Part shown: positions 39,827 to 51,288 of the stretch, one piece after another | How positions within the stretch are numbered: position 1 is the stretch's first letter | How the letters are laid out: every line of letters begins with the position of its first letter | DNA from: Balanoglossus misakiensis | Taxonomy: Eukaryota; Hemichordata | Direction of reading: 5' to 3' | DNA length: 64,000 nucleotides | NCBI GenBank assembly: GCA_040954595.2 | Contig: CM082578.2 | Location: 3,534,001 to 3,598,000, forward strand | Program-made: the position numbers and the translations under genes | The notes under the pieces: generated by a model | Seen by the model: only the letters and a program-made list of their open reading frames with translations | Told to the model about the DNA's origin: nothing | Database searches by the model: none

Positions 39827-41655
39827 ATGGCCGCTATCTGCCACAGCGATGACGACGAGTTTGTGGACGTTTTCTCTGAGGAAGACACAAATGGGTGTTC
39901 AGATAGCGATGTAAGCGAAGACGAAACCCGTTCAGAAGACACAAAACCATTTTCGACCTCAACTGGCCGCCGAAATTTGCGGTATTTAGACCAGTACATG
40001 ACCTCAAATGCGGAAGTATCCTATGCAGTGTGTGTGATCATGGAGGTACTCTCTAGTACCTCCATGGTGTGATAAAGCGTTCAAAACTAAACAAGGCTGC
40101 AAGAATCATTTATTAAATGGACACAAACTACAAGGTAAGCATTTTAGGAGAGATACTGAAAAGGAGTCAGCCATTCAGGATTTATTAGGTGCACTAGCTG
40201 TCACTTCCGAGCATAAATTCTTTCGAGTTCTACAATGTACCATTATTGTTGCTGGCATCATTAACAATAGAAAGATCCATTGACCCACGCCATTAAAAAG
40301 TACAGGCTGGATATGAATGCAAGTTTCAAAATGTAAACCGCTGATTCAGCTAAGATAAGTTAGAAAAACTCCTTCGCCAAGATTTGAAGTGGTAATTTTA
40401 GTGTTATTTTCAATAATAACTTTATGTGGGGTTTGACAAACAGCGTGAGAAGACATATCCGAATCAGTCATGAATATTAAAAATAAAAACTACTTTTGCT
40501 TAAAAATGGAAGACAATGTCAAAATGACTATCGATTGGTCAACTTTCAGAACCATCCCAAGGAACACAAGCACCAAGTAGTCAAGAGGAGAAGATAACCA
40601 AAGACAAAAGAAAGAAGAGAGAATACAGTAAGTACACCTATGTAGCTAGCAGTATTGTGCATGTAACCGTGGTCAACATGATTAATTTGTAGACAAACAA
40701 TTTCTGTACCAGATGCTGATTGTGGTTTCCCGTGTGTAGTTGACAATAGAATACTGGGTTGGTAAAGCATAAAGGTTGGACCTGACTCTTATTATGGGCA
40801 AACTAAAGCACTCATTTCAGTTGATTATCTAACATTCATGACGAAGGTATCAGCCGTGTTTTTGTTTGTTTGTTTTTTCACTTAATTTAACATTCATGAT
40901 GAAAGTATCAGCTGTGTTTTTGTTTCACTTTATAAGCCCTAAAATAAGAAGAGGTCATTCATATTCAAGACAGGGGGCTTTTAACTTCAAGATTGTCTAC
41001 TACATGATACATAATGCCAGACAGTTGTGCCTTGCAGTCAATTTAGATATGTAAGTTTCAGTGTTACTTACCATCCATTACATGTGTAATATTTTTTGTT
41101 ATGTCAGGAAAACGACCCTTGCCTACATATACCAAAGAAAATGCTGTAAATGAAGCTGGACATCTCCTCAGTGTGACAATGTGTCAACTACTGTCAAGAG
41201 ACTACATAAAAAATGGAGGTTTTGCTAAGAGTATAGTTGCTTTCCAAGATGTGTTGAAGGCATTACATGAAGCAGCTGTTGAAGATCCAGGTTGTATCTT
41301 AAAAGACATGACATGCCTCATTGGCATTTTGTGGCCAGCAATTGTGGCAGGTGATGGGTGTTTTTTCTCATGTGCACGACGGGAGGCAGTCTTCAAGAAA
41401 TTTCATCAGCTGAGAATTTCAGTGGAACTAAGAAAAGCAATCACAGCTCTCTGTGCCAAAGCAAATAAATGTGTGACAAATTCTCAGAAAACTATGATAG
41501 CCAATAGTATATTTGAGACGATTCTTCTAAGGAGAGAGAAAGTTGAACGAGACTTTGATTGTGCTGAATTAAAGCTGGACAATGTCGAAGAGAACATCCT
41601 TCGCTATTCGTGTGGTTATATACCAATGGCACTGATAGTGTGGTATGAATATTGA
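39827..41655 (+). pseudogene. C2H2 zinc-finger-containing gene of unknown family, interrupted by a 28-bp palindrome
   Basis: An ATG at 39827 opens a frame with an acidic N-terminus (HSDDDEFVDVFSEED...). Around 40024-40134 another frame encodes a zinc finger that is split by the palindrome at 40039-40066. Leaving out the palindrome and one 7-base repeat, spacing is exactly C-x2-C-x12-H-x4-H (starting CSVCDKAFKTKQGC). Donor GTAAGC at 40135 and acceptor at 40549 join in phase to exon 40550-40627 (Lys/Arg-rich), which joins in phase to exon 41108-41655, ending ENILRYSCGYIPMAL then a stop inside a tandem repeat. I could not link the first frame to the finger. The C-terminal GYIP segment recalls transposase-derived proteins, but I cannot assign it. 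Confidence 0.6.
40032..40073. mobile_element. 28-bp palindromic micro-insertion with 7-bp direct repeats GTGTGAT
   Basis: The core 40039-40066 has 12-base arms CATGGAGGTACT / AGTACCTCCATG around CTCT. It is flanked by GTGTGAT on both sides (40032-40038, 40067-40073), as left by a transposase-type staggered cut. A longer relative with the same arm ends and different 7-bp repeats is at 54272-54323. It lies in a zinc-finger exon (see the gene entry). Confidence 0.8.
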
Positions 41656-41958
41656 TGTGTATTCCCGTAGGATTTTTGTGCTAAAATTGATTTTGTTGTT
41701 GTTTTGGCTTCTATGGGGACCCAAATACCCGAAAATGATGGGGTGCAATTTTAAGGGCCCCTCCGTCATATTTTTCTGGGGGGGGGTACTTCCGTTTTGT
41801 GGTATGATGTGTATTCCCGTAGGATTTTTGTGCTAAAATTGATTGTTTTTGCTGCTTTGGCTCTAATGGGGACCCAACTACCCAAAAATGACGAGGTGCA
41901 ATTTTTAGGGCCCCTCCATCATATTTTTCTGGGGGGGGGGGGGTACTTCCGTTTTGTG
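41650..41958. repeat. Two tandem copies of a ~155-bp unit
   Basis: Units at about 41650-41802 and 41803-41958 both run from GTGGTATGA through GTGTATTCCCGTAGGATTTT to a G-run and GTACTTCCGTTTT. The last codons and stop of the zinc-finger gene lie at the start of the first unit. Confidence 0.85.
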
Positions 41959-42269
41959 GTATGATGTGCCCCAAAATACAAGATATTGCCCCTACAATCA
42001 TTGATATTTTAATCATAGGTTTTGTAAATCATCATGAGAACTCACCAAAGAACCTTCAAATCAAATTATTTCGAAGCAATGGGGGAAGAGGGTTCTTAGA
42101 AAGAGTTTTGACCAAAAATGGCAAAATTCGCCCCAAAAATATGCTATTAAATTCTTCAAGTTGATTTGAAAAACATACATGCAAATCTTACTTGGGTCCC
42201 CTAAGAACATGCCTACCAAATTTCAATGCAATCTGACAAGCGGTTTTGATCCAAAAAGACAAAAATTAT

Positions 42270-42680
42270 AATTAAAGCTGCAAGCAGCATTGAAGGGGCC
42301 CAAGCAAATAGAGATAATCATGACAAATCCATTGCATCAAATATCAATGCTGTATCTGCTGTGGATGCTGTGATTTGTGAAAGTAGGTCAAAGGTCACCC
42401 GAGGTCACCCAACATTTGGGGAAATAATTGAGCCCATACCGGTCCATGTCCAACAAAAACAAACATGTGGCTCTATTGGATCGCCTGTAATTATATATGC
42501 GTATATTTAATGAGGTCAGCAGGTGTCACAAAATTTGGCTTTTCATTTTGGTCTCATCCTGCCAAATGCCAAGGCTGTTTCTGCTCTGGATGCCGATATA
42601 TGCGAAAGTAGGTCAATGGTCACCTGAGATCACCCAAAATTTGGGCGAAAAGTTTTGAACCATATTGGTTCCATGGACAA
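42270..42680. repeat. Dispersed repeat with AGCTGCAAGCAGCA head and AGGTCA direct repeats
   Basis: Starts TTAAAGCTGCAAGCAGCATT and contains two degenerate ~200-bp monomers each with CTG(T/C)..GGATGC, AGTAGGTCA(A)xGGTCACC and a YYYTTGAACCATA-like part. Same family as 46256-46930. SINE- or MITE-derived; no promoter boxes identified. Confidence 0.7.
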
Positions 42681-43486
42681 GAATTACTGAACGAAATCTG
42701 ATTTCACTATGGGAATACCTTTGATGTAAGCTCACAATGTGAATTTTCTAAAGCGTATTCTCTCCTGCCTGCATAGCTGTCTGTCTGTCCATCTGTATAT
42801 AGCGACCAGATCGACATGTACAATTGTTAACATGCAGGTGAAGATGGGTATTTAATGTCCGAACTAATTAGTTGCCAATGCAACATCTTGAAAGCGCATG
42901 GCGTACATTACCTCAATCAACATTTGCCATTCGCTTTTTAGAAATGTGCCGGGGGTCACCTTTGACATGACCAACCGATCCACCCTCGCATAATAAATGA
43001 AAATTCCCTAATCGTGATTAAAACGTAAATCCAACAAATATGCAGGAAAGGATGCACCACAGTGTATCTTTACCATAAACAATTTCGGGAAGTATTGTTA
43101 AAAGAGTTACAGAATACAACGACTCGAGACTTTTCATACCATGCTAGTTATTTTTATTACGTTCATAATGGACAATATCAAGATTTGATGCCAACCCACC
43201 ACTACCTATTATGAATTTCAACATGTCGTTTGACAAAAATATCTCTCCACTGTCTTTGTCTAAATCATGATGTATTCAGCTGTAGTTTATGTTAGACACC
43301 TGAAAGATACAAACATCTCAATGTTAAATATGCGTAAGTATAACTTTGAATATAACATCTCAATGGCCCTCAAATATGATTCTCATAGCGCATTCAGAGA
43401 GCCGAACAAGAAACATGGTTGATACAAAGAACGCGAATAATGAAAGAAATGGCCAAAGCTGCAGTTGATTGATCTTTGAACCTTAC
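42681..43486. other. Intergenic / 3' flank of the PAN gene
   Basis: No gene recognised up to the last exon of the PAN-domain gene. Further exons of that gene may lie here but none could be supported. Confidence 0.4.
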
Positions 43487-44741
43487 CTGATCTATCAACA
43501 ACGCCCATGACGGCATCTGAATCCACTATTTTCGCTGGTATTGGATTCTTTAACCAGCATTTGCCAGTATTTTTTCTGAAAGTCCATCCGAGACACTGAC
43601 TGTTGCGTTTGCAATCTTCACAACATTCTTCTGGACTGCTCTTGATGTTTTGGTATCCGTCATTTATGTCGTTTCCAGGTGTGGCGAAACCATCTTCCAT
43701 GTTACAGCCTACGCCTGTGATATATATTAAGAATATATTATTGGTGTTGAAAACAATGTCCATCGCATTGATAAACGTACATATTGCATCAAGTTCTTTC
43801 CAAATCCAAATAGTCAATATTGAAATATCGACACGAGTACAGGCCCAACGCTCGATGGGATTTAGGCCTATTTTGAAAATTGTCAAAAATGACAAATTCC
43901 CGAACTTGCTAATATTGGCCATTCTGTCATTTTTGGACGTTTTTCATGGGTTATATATATATAGCTCATGAAAATTGTCCATTCATATCCCTCGTTAACG
44001 TTTGTCTCTCTTCCAGCATACGTGTACATGTACGCTTTGAATTAGAGGGACTTGCCCCTCCAGAGCGTTTGAATGGGTGTCAAGCAAGCCCATTACAAAA
44101 TTAAATTTACATATGAAAATGTGTCAAACTGAACATTTTAGTACTAACCATACTCGCATCCACGAAGAAAGGCAAACTGGCAAAAAAACAGACAAAGGTT
44201 ACTAATTACTGCGATGATTTTTTAGGCTCATATTTGTTCAAAATACACGGTCAGAGATCTGTTTGAGATAGTCAATGGAAATATTGATACAGTGCAGTGG
44301 TCGCCAGACTTGCGTTTTCACAGACCTTCGGGGGGGGGGGGGTGGGGAAACGATTTCATCCCCAAGTTTGAAAAAACGCTGCGTGATTTCTGTTTGAAAT
44401 TTGTGCATTCAAATTGAAGATATTACACCTCAAGTTGAAACTTTCAATCACAGTTCGGGGTGGGCGCTCGACCGAAATACGATAATTGCACGATTAAAGT
44501 CAGCCTTACATATTTGTCGTTTCGGTATTCGAAACTTTCTTCAAAATGTGAATTGGCCAACGGACATGCAGTGACAATCGTTTACCACCCGTAATTATGA
44601 ACTTCGGTTAACGCACTCAAACGCTCTCAAAAGCAACCGAGACATTAAAAAATAGTTGTTGCCAGCGCTGCATGCAAATTTTACACTTACCTGACAAAGT
44701 GCCACTGCAAGGAGGACCGAAGCCTTCATCACGATACCCAT
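43487..44741 (-). CDS. Secreted PAN/Apple-domain protein (5' exons)
   Basis: Three minus-strand exons: 44691-44741 (ATG; signal peptide MGIVMKASVLLAVALCQ), a 28-base micro-exon 44149-44176, and 43487-43714. Borders are GT-AG and phases agree (0, 1, 1). The large exon encodes a PAN/Apple fold: GCNMEDGFATPGNDI, Y-Q-N-I-K-S-S-P-E-E-C-C-E-D-C, CLGWTFRKNTGKCWLK, with the Cys pattern of PAN_4 domains, which bind protein or sugar ligands outside the cell. The exon ends in phase 1 with a donor at 43486, so further exons must exist but were not found downstream. A second, partial PAN exon lies at 46040-46118. Confidence 0.75.
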
Positions 44742-44819
44742 ACTTCTTGCTGATCGTTTGGCTGTTCGTTCGCAGTCAGGAGCACCAACTGTAGTGAGAT
44801 TTTCCGTCCAACAACTCTG

Positions 44820-44828
44820 CTTTATATG
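44820..44828 (-). promoter_or_regulatory. TATA box of the PAN gene
   Basis: Reads GCATATAAAG on the minus strand, about 80 bases before the ATG at 44741, a normal distance for a short 5' untranslated region. Confidence 0.55.
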
Positions 44829-44831
44829 CAC

Positions 44832-45930
44832 CTCGTTGAGATAATAAACTTAAAAACGGCTTTGGATTAGTCAGTTGCTCCTCCAGCCAAACTACAATTA
44901 CAGATCCGCGTTTCTTTAGCATTGCATTGACATACGGGTATTTTCAAAATTTCATAATTTGATAATAACCCGCTTTAGGGTAGCCTATGTACTTTTTGTT
45001 CAATCTGTTACGAGTGCTTACATTCCCACACTTCACTTCCGTAATAATGTAAGGCACACCAATTGAATCAGGTAATTTAAATGGTAGCAGTTGAAATCAA
45101 AACGTTGGAGACTTCTTCATGTGGCAATTAAGCAAAAAAGCCCATCATCATAAGCGGGCTTGGGCTATTCCAAAACCGAATTCCAACAAAGCATGAATTT
45201 ACGGTGATTTTGCAGAAAGGCACACCCGCCATCTTGAAAACTTGTTAGTCAGGGTTACTATATGGAGAAAGACTAACCAGGAGGTATTTATAATACAAGT
45301 GAGAACATGTCAATAATCTGCACTAGTTCCCGCTCTTTCTTGCTTGTGAAATTAACAATTGGCAGCACACAAAGAACCGGAATTAAATGTATTTCTGTGC
45401 AAACTATAACAATATTGACTCTAATTTAAGGCTATTACAAATCGTTCGTTTGCAGAAGTAGAATTGCTAAATCATATGCTGTTGATTTTTGCATACTAGT
45501 ATGTACTGCAGATTATTCTGTGGTTCGCGACCTCAAAACTGTGGTATTACATCTCATTATTATGAGAATGAAGAAAATATTCCCTTTCAAAATTCAATTA
45601 TTTTCGGAGCATTTGTTGAATAGACTATTGTCAAGCAAGTTCAATTTTTCACTTGGTCAGTTTTTCTCTTAATATTTACAACAAATCCCACGTATAACCT
45701 GTCAAAACTAAAATATAGAGCGAAGGAAGATTATTATAAGCAAATGCAATGACGATAGCAAGATGTTCAAAGATGGCAGACCAATGGTTGACCCCATATG
45801 GAAGCAGTATAATGTTGTTCCCGTTACCCAGTTAAATAGAGCTAAAACCTTGAAATTAGGTGTGTCAGTGCATCGTCTGGCCTTGTCCCAAATATAGATG
45901 AGGGATAATGTTTTCTGTAATGCAAGTGAG
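44832..45930. other. Intergenic DNA, contains part of a local duplication
   Basis: No gene seen. About 45293-45390 (AGTTCCCGCTCTTTCTTGC... AATTGGCAGCACA) recurs at 45915-46010. Confidence 0.5.
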
Positions 45931-46039
45931 GACATGTCAGTAATCTACACTAGTTCCCGCTCTTTCTTGCTTGTGAAATTAACAATTGGCAGCACATAAA
46001 GAACCAGATTAAAATTTATTTCATTGAAATAGTATGACA

Positions 46040-46118
46040 ATATTGGATTTCTGAGATCTTGATACCCGTTGTTGAGGTCATTTCCGGGTCTTGCGACGCT
46101 ATCTTCAAAGCAGCATCC
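46040..46118 (-). pseudogene. Partial second PAN/Apple exon
   Basis: On the minus strand an acceptor (TTTCGTAG) is followed by GCCFEDSVARPGNDLNNGYQ then DLRN, paralogous to the start of the PAN exon at 43714. The rest of the domain (the Cys-rich half) is missing. Flanking sequence around 46200-46255 also matches 43395-43445, so a segment of the PAN gene was duplicated and truncated; the AGCTGCAAGCAGCA repeat begins immediately after it. Confidence 0.65.
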
Positions 46119-46255
46119 TACGAAATCAACAGGCAATTGCCGTTGCAGTGGCAGATGACATGACCGTAGACGCTCTTTCAACTGTACAGTAACAATATTG
46201 ATTGTCTGCTTGAGGGAGCCCAACAAGAAACCATGGTTGATACAAAGAACACGAA

Positions 46256-46935
46256 TAAATACAGCTGCAAGCAGCAATGGCGGGGCCCAAGCCGGAATGG
46301 TCATCTGAGGTCACCCGAAATTTGGGCAAACATTTTTGACCCCATACTGGTCCAGGTCCATCAGAAACCAAACCTTCAGCCTTACTGGTTCGCCTGGAAT
46401 TAGGTATGCACATAATTAATGAGATAAACTGATGTCACAGGTGGCCTCAAAAACGCCAAGTCTGTACCTGCTCTGGATGCTAAGATATGGTAAAGTAGGT
46501 CAAAGGTCACCTGAGGTCATGCAAAATTTGGGCAAGAAATTTTGACCCTATACTGGTCCATGTTCAACAAAAACCAAACCTATAGCCCTATTGGTTAGCC
46601 TGGAATTAGGTATGCACATAATTAATGAGATATGCAGGTGTCACAGGTGACCCCCATTTTGGCTTTTCAATTTTAGTCCCAACCCTCCAAACGCCAAGTC
46701 TGAACCTGCTGTGGATGCCGAGATATAGTAGTAAAATATATAGTAGATAAAGTAGGTCAAAGTTCACCTGAGGTCACCCAAAATTTGGGCAAGAAATTTT
46801 GACCCTATACTGGTCCATGTTCCATAAGAACGAAACATCTAGCCCTATTAGTTAGCCCGGAATTAGGTATGCACATAATTAATGAGTTAAGCAGGTGTTA
46901 CAGGTGAGCCCAAAATTTTGCCTTTTATTTTGGTC
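46256..46935. repeat. Dispersed repeat, three tandem ~200-bp monomers with AGGTCA direct repeats
   Basis: Starts ACAGCTGCAAGCAGCAATGG. Each monomer has a GGTCACCTGAGGTCA part, ACTGGTCCA(T/G)GT, GCCTGGAATTAGGTATGCAC and ATAATTAATGAG. Same family as 42270-42680. Contains AGGTCAAAGGTCA (46497-46509) and AGGTCAAAGTTCA (46754-46766). Confidence 0.75.
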
Positions 46936-46998
46936 CCATTGTGCTCACTGACCAAGAGACAGTCACTGTACAGGACTATTGCACAGACCAGAATTCCA

Positions 46999-47269
46999 CA
47001 TGTGGGACCAAAATTTGTGTCCTAAACCCCTGCGTCGCTCACGGTGATTGGTAGCTCTAATGTCCCTATGTCCCCTTTCCGTTCAGTCATTGGCTGCCTA
47101 TACATGTACGTCATTTCGTCTCATTAGTATTTACTGTTCCGAATTCAGCTCATTCATTGGCTGCTTTACGTTCTTGTCCCTTGCCTCACTTTCGAGTGTT
47201 CATTGCCTCGTTCTTTTATGTGCTCCTTACCGTCACGTAATATGCGGGACTAGTCAAAGACTCCCAGAC
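46999..47269 (+). repeat. Left member of an inverted ~265-bp repeat pair
   Basis: CATGTGGGACCAAAATTTGTG at the outer end through GCGGGACTAG at the inner end; the reverse complement occurs at 53401-53665 with few changes. Contains several ATTGG (CCAAT) boxes at roughly 50-60-base spacing (GATTGGTAG, CATTGGCTG twice), so it is promoter-like. Confidence 0.9.
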
Positions 47270-47274
47270 TCCAG

Positions 47275-49862
47275 GTGTTTCAATTATTATTATTATTATT
47301 ATTATTATACTTTATTTAAAGAGGGTAATCTGATTACAAATGAATTGTAATTTACATCAGGGCCCTCATGAAAAAAATACAAGTTCATATAAATAGTGCA
47401 TCGTAAGTACACAACTGAAACAAAAAAAAGAGCGAGGACATAGATAAATGAAAGAATAAATAAATAAATAAATAAATGAGAAATCCAATCAAACAATGAG
47501 CTATCCATCCAAATCTGAACCTTCATTACAAAACTTCGTAAAAAGGTAACTGTACAATGCTGATTTGAATGATGATAAACTTGCATGGTTACGGATATAT
47601 ACAGGAATTGAGTTCCAAGTTTTTGCTGCTCGATAGGCAAACGACCTTTGACCCATGGCAGTCCTGAACCTTGGTGGGTAGAGGTCACCGGCGCTGACAC
47701 TTCGAGTATTTAAACGATTCATTTCTGAAAGAGGTCGGAAAAGATCCCTAATATAGTTGGGTGCGAGGTCATTTAGAGCTTTGAAAGTCATAATAGCCGT
47801 GAAATATACAATGCGAAAATCAACAGGTAACCAATGCAGACTGATGAGAAGAGAACGGGATGAAAATGTCGTGTCCACTCCAAGGATTACCCTAGCAGCT
47901 CTTTTCTGAAGTTTATACAATCTTTGGAGGTTTGTCTTTGACGTATTACCCCAAACTATACAGCAGTAGTCAAACAAAGAGAGAAACAAAGCATTGTAAG
48001 CCAATAAAAGTACATGTCTTTGACGTCTTAGAACACCAATTCTAGTCGAAAGGTTTTTACAAAGATTGTTGATGTGGTCGTCCCAACTTAACATGTTGTC
48101 AATTTGAATACCAAGTAACTTGTGGGTAGTGACATTGTCGATTTGAGTGCCATTAATAAGAACACGAAACGTAATGTCAGAGTCAAAGAACACGCTGATT
48201 TTGGGACACGATGCAATAACCATACACTTTGTTTTTGTAGTATTTATAGCCATGTTATTGTTGTGAACCCAGTGTGAGACAGGAAGGAGATCACCATTCA
48301 TACCACTTTCAATGTGTTCGATATCAATGCCAGAAACACACATGGTCTGGTCGTCGGCAAACATATTCAAACTTCCCGACATGAGGCAGAGTGGAAGATC
48401 ATTGATGAACATTAAAAATAAGAGTGGTCCTAAAATAGAGCCTTGAGGTACACCGCTTGTCATTGGCATAACGTCAGAGTCTGCTCCCATGTATGAAACA
48501 AATTGACTACGTTCTGAAAGGTATGATCGAAACCACTTGAGCGACATTTCGGAAAGCCTGTATACAGAGAGTTTTGAAAGCAAAATTTCATGATCAACAA
48601 GATCAAAAGCTTTACATAAATCTAAATACATAACACCGGTGTATAAACTCTCATCCATATTCAGTAATAGCTGATCTGTAAACTTGAGTAAAGCAGTATG
48701 ACAAGAGTGGTGTTGTCTAAAACCTGATTGTGAATCGGCAATAAGATTGTATGAATGCAGAAAGTTAAAAAGACTTATAAATACATGCTTTTCCAGGATT
48801 TTGAAGAGGACTGGTAAAAGGGAGATAGGCCTATAATTATTAACATCATTCTTTTCCCTCCCTTGTGTATTGGGATAACCTTGGCACATTTAAAACAATC
48901 AGGAAAAACACCACTGTTTATGGACCTATTAAAAATATCAGTCACAGACTTTGCAATACAAGACACACCAATCTTCAAGAATTTTGGAGAAATATTGTCG
49001 CTACCAGCTGCTTTAGAATCATTCAGTAAAGAAAGCTGTTTTGTAACAAAATCAACATGAATCGCAGGAATGTGAAAATTTACAGAGCTATCACAAAAGT
49101 GAGAGTTAACCCAGTCGTCAATGAGGCTAAAGTCAGGTGTTGAGCGAAGGCAATGGCGATACTTACTAACAATACCAGTAAAGTGGGCATTAAATGCCTG
49201 GGCATTATTCTTGTGATTTGAAACTGTTTTCCCTTCGTACTGAATAGAAAGACTGTGTGAACGGGGATCGCCATGGGAGAGAATTTCGTTGATGGAGCGC
49301 CAAATAACAGAGGGGTTTCTGGAATTGTTCCTAAAAATATCACGATAATACTGTCGCTTTGCATAGGAAATTGAGTAAACAACTCTATTTCTCAGAGATC
49401 TATAAAGCAACCAATCATTGGGAGAATTTGAGCGGGTGGCCTTAACAAGATGATAGTCTCTGACACGAATAAGGTCCAGAATGTCTGCAGAAAACCATGG
49501 TGGTTGTCTGAGTCTTTTCACTCGCTTTTCAATAAAGGGCGCATGCGCATTACAGACATGGTTGAAACAATCTGTCCACTTTTCAAAGAGTACATTGACA
49601 TTATCTATCTCACAAGCCTGTGGCCATTGAGTAGCCTGTAAAGTATGAGTAAAATTCATAGCGGAAAAGTTACAAAACTGCCAACATTTAACAGAAATAT
49701 GCGATCCTCTGGAGACGTTGTTACCATGGAGACGCCTCACCACACAAACAGGAAAGTGATCAGAGATGCCTATTTTGGGGACACAATCTTGACTTTGTGA
49801 AGCCGCAAATTTTCCCCAACTAAAAAGAAACGTGGGCCTAGGAGCGACGTGATTGAATCATG
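47275..49862 (-). pseudogene. CR1/jockey-group LINE, 5' truncated and frameshifted
   Basis: Minus strand: C-terminal end of an endonuclease (IGISDHFPV near 49765), then a 322-codon frame (48775-49743) with pre-RT region and the start of RT (KVIPIHKGGK), then a 462-codon frame (47501-48889) with NNYRPISLLPVLFKILEK, YLDLCKAFDLVDH, SGVPQGSILGPLLF, NMFADDQT and a LHWLPVDFRI C-terminal region. The two frames overlap and switch within the run GGGAGGGAAAAGAAT at about 48847-48861: one-base frameshift. Ends in an (ATT)n tail at 47282-47308. Probably dead, but recent. Confidence 0.85.
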
Positions 49863-50160
49863 GAAACTGTTTCGGGCAACAGAAACCCCAAGAGCATATT
49901 GACACTTTGCGATTATTAAACCATCTTTTCATTTTTCCCCTTTTCAGTGTTTGTTTTGCCGTTACCAAACACATTGTCAAGCTAACGCAAAAAATAAAAT
50001 CGCGTGGCTGAAAAGTACTCCGTAATACCAATGTCTCTGCGCGCGCGCACACACACACACGTCAGCGCAGTTGCATATTTCGAATATAACAAGTACAAAA
50101 AAACACATCATTATTTTATTTTAAAGATCTTAAGCTTAACTAGTAGATTTGCGCCAAGAC
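49863..50160. other. Gap before the DDE transposase
   Basis: No gene. Includes a short (CA)n run at about 50048-50060 and an A-rich stretch. Confidence 0.4.
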
Positions 50161-51288
50161 TCAACGCATGAAACGATACAATCTGATATGTCGCTGGGCT
50201 AAAAATGCGCACACTTCTACAATAATCGGCATTAGCCAACGTGGGTGCCGATAAACAGAATAAATTGCCCTATAAGTTTTCATATATTTTATGGCATGTT
50301 CAACATAAACTCGGGCAAAATTAAATTCTCTATTGAATACGAGCATCTCTGGGCGGTACGGACCACGCAACTCAGGGGTTGGAAATCTCGTTAATAGCGG
50401 ATACATATTTGGGTATCCTTGGTCAGCCAAAAAATATACATCTCGTGGAATCTGCAATTCACCTTCCAACCCTATCGATGGTAACAATCTGTACTGCATG
50501 GCATCATTAGCATGTCCCAGAAATCCCGACTGAATGAAAATAATGTTACATTGATTGTCCACAATAACTTGGGTGCTCACTGCATGATGACGAGCGTATC
50601 CACTGTAAAAGTTATGCTGTTCTTCAACTTCGGGACGATATATTTCATGTAGAGTACCATCGATTGTACCTACGGCATTAGGAAAATGTTCCCATTGTCC
50701 ACGTAGTTGGCCAAAGCGTTCCAACGATGGCCAGCGGACGCTACGTCGAAAGTAATGCCAAATTAATGAGAGAAGGTGACGTATTTCTCTATGAATAGTC
50801 GTGTTGCTTACCCCAAACCACGCTGCTAGTAAGTCTAGAGTAGGATAATGCCGTAGCCAAATAAAAGTGAGAAGAAAACGATTTCTTGAATCCATGGCAG
50901 GATGACGACGTAGATTCGGTTCCAGGTCATGTATAATAACTTCCATCGATTGAATGGTTTCTCCAGTTAACATCCAGAAATGGCGAGGACGTCCTTGTAA
51001 TGATGTCCAAACATCTACGCCATTACCTCGGCCAATACCATCATCGTTTGAAAAAAGCAGGTTGTATATGGTTGGTGGTCGTCGTAAAGGTGGACGCAGG
51101 ATGTCACACAACAGACGTGTCAAGATCTGGATAAACGACAGATCATCAACCAACTGCGCTAGATGATACACTTCCCGTTCTTCAGAATACATTGGGAGAT
51201 GGATGACCACGGAGACTACAGACAATATCACCATCATACTTCGGATACAAGATATGAGAAGCAATATTTGATTTCGCTGGAGTGGCAT
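50161..51288 (-). CDS. DDE transposase, HARBI1/PIF-Harbinger type
   Basis: 375 aa from the ATG at 51288 (the frame is open a little further upstream from GTG). Catalytic motifs of the DDE_Tnp_4 group: VGTIDGT (first Asp), a GHANDAMQY segment, FLADQGYP (second Asp) and VEHAIKYMK (Glu). An N-terminal helix-turn-helix-like region has GVSNTTIHREI. The frame is fully open, so the enzyme may be functional. It faces away from the next gene across a 479-base shared upstream region, the arrangement of two-gene Harbinger transposons. Clear terminal repeats could not be paired; the inverted repeat pair at 46999/53665 is one candidate boundary. Confidence 0.85.
   Translation of the reverse strand: MPLQRNQILLLISCIRSMMVILSVVSVVIHLPMYSEEREVYHLAQLVDDLSFIQILTRLLCDILRPPLRRPPTIYNLLFSNDDGIGRGNGVDVWTSLQGRPRHFWMLTGETIQSMEVIIHDLEPNLRRHPAMDSRNRFLLTFIWLRHYPTLDLLAAWFGVSNTTIHREIRHLLSLIWHYFRRSVRWPSLERFGQLRGQWEHFPNAVGTIDGTLHEIYRPEVEEQHNFYSGYARHHAVSTQVIVDNQCNIIFIQSGFLGHANDAMQYRLLPSIGLEGELQIPRDVYFLADQGYPNMYPLLTRFPTPELRGPYRPEMLVFNREFNFARVYVEHAIKYMKTYRAIYSVYRHPRWLMPIIVEVCAFLAQRHIRLYRFMR

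Noticed and set aside
48863-49060. Plus-strand frames inside the LINE at 47-50 kb
   Set aside because: Antisense shadows of reverse transcriptase.
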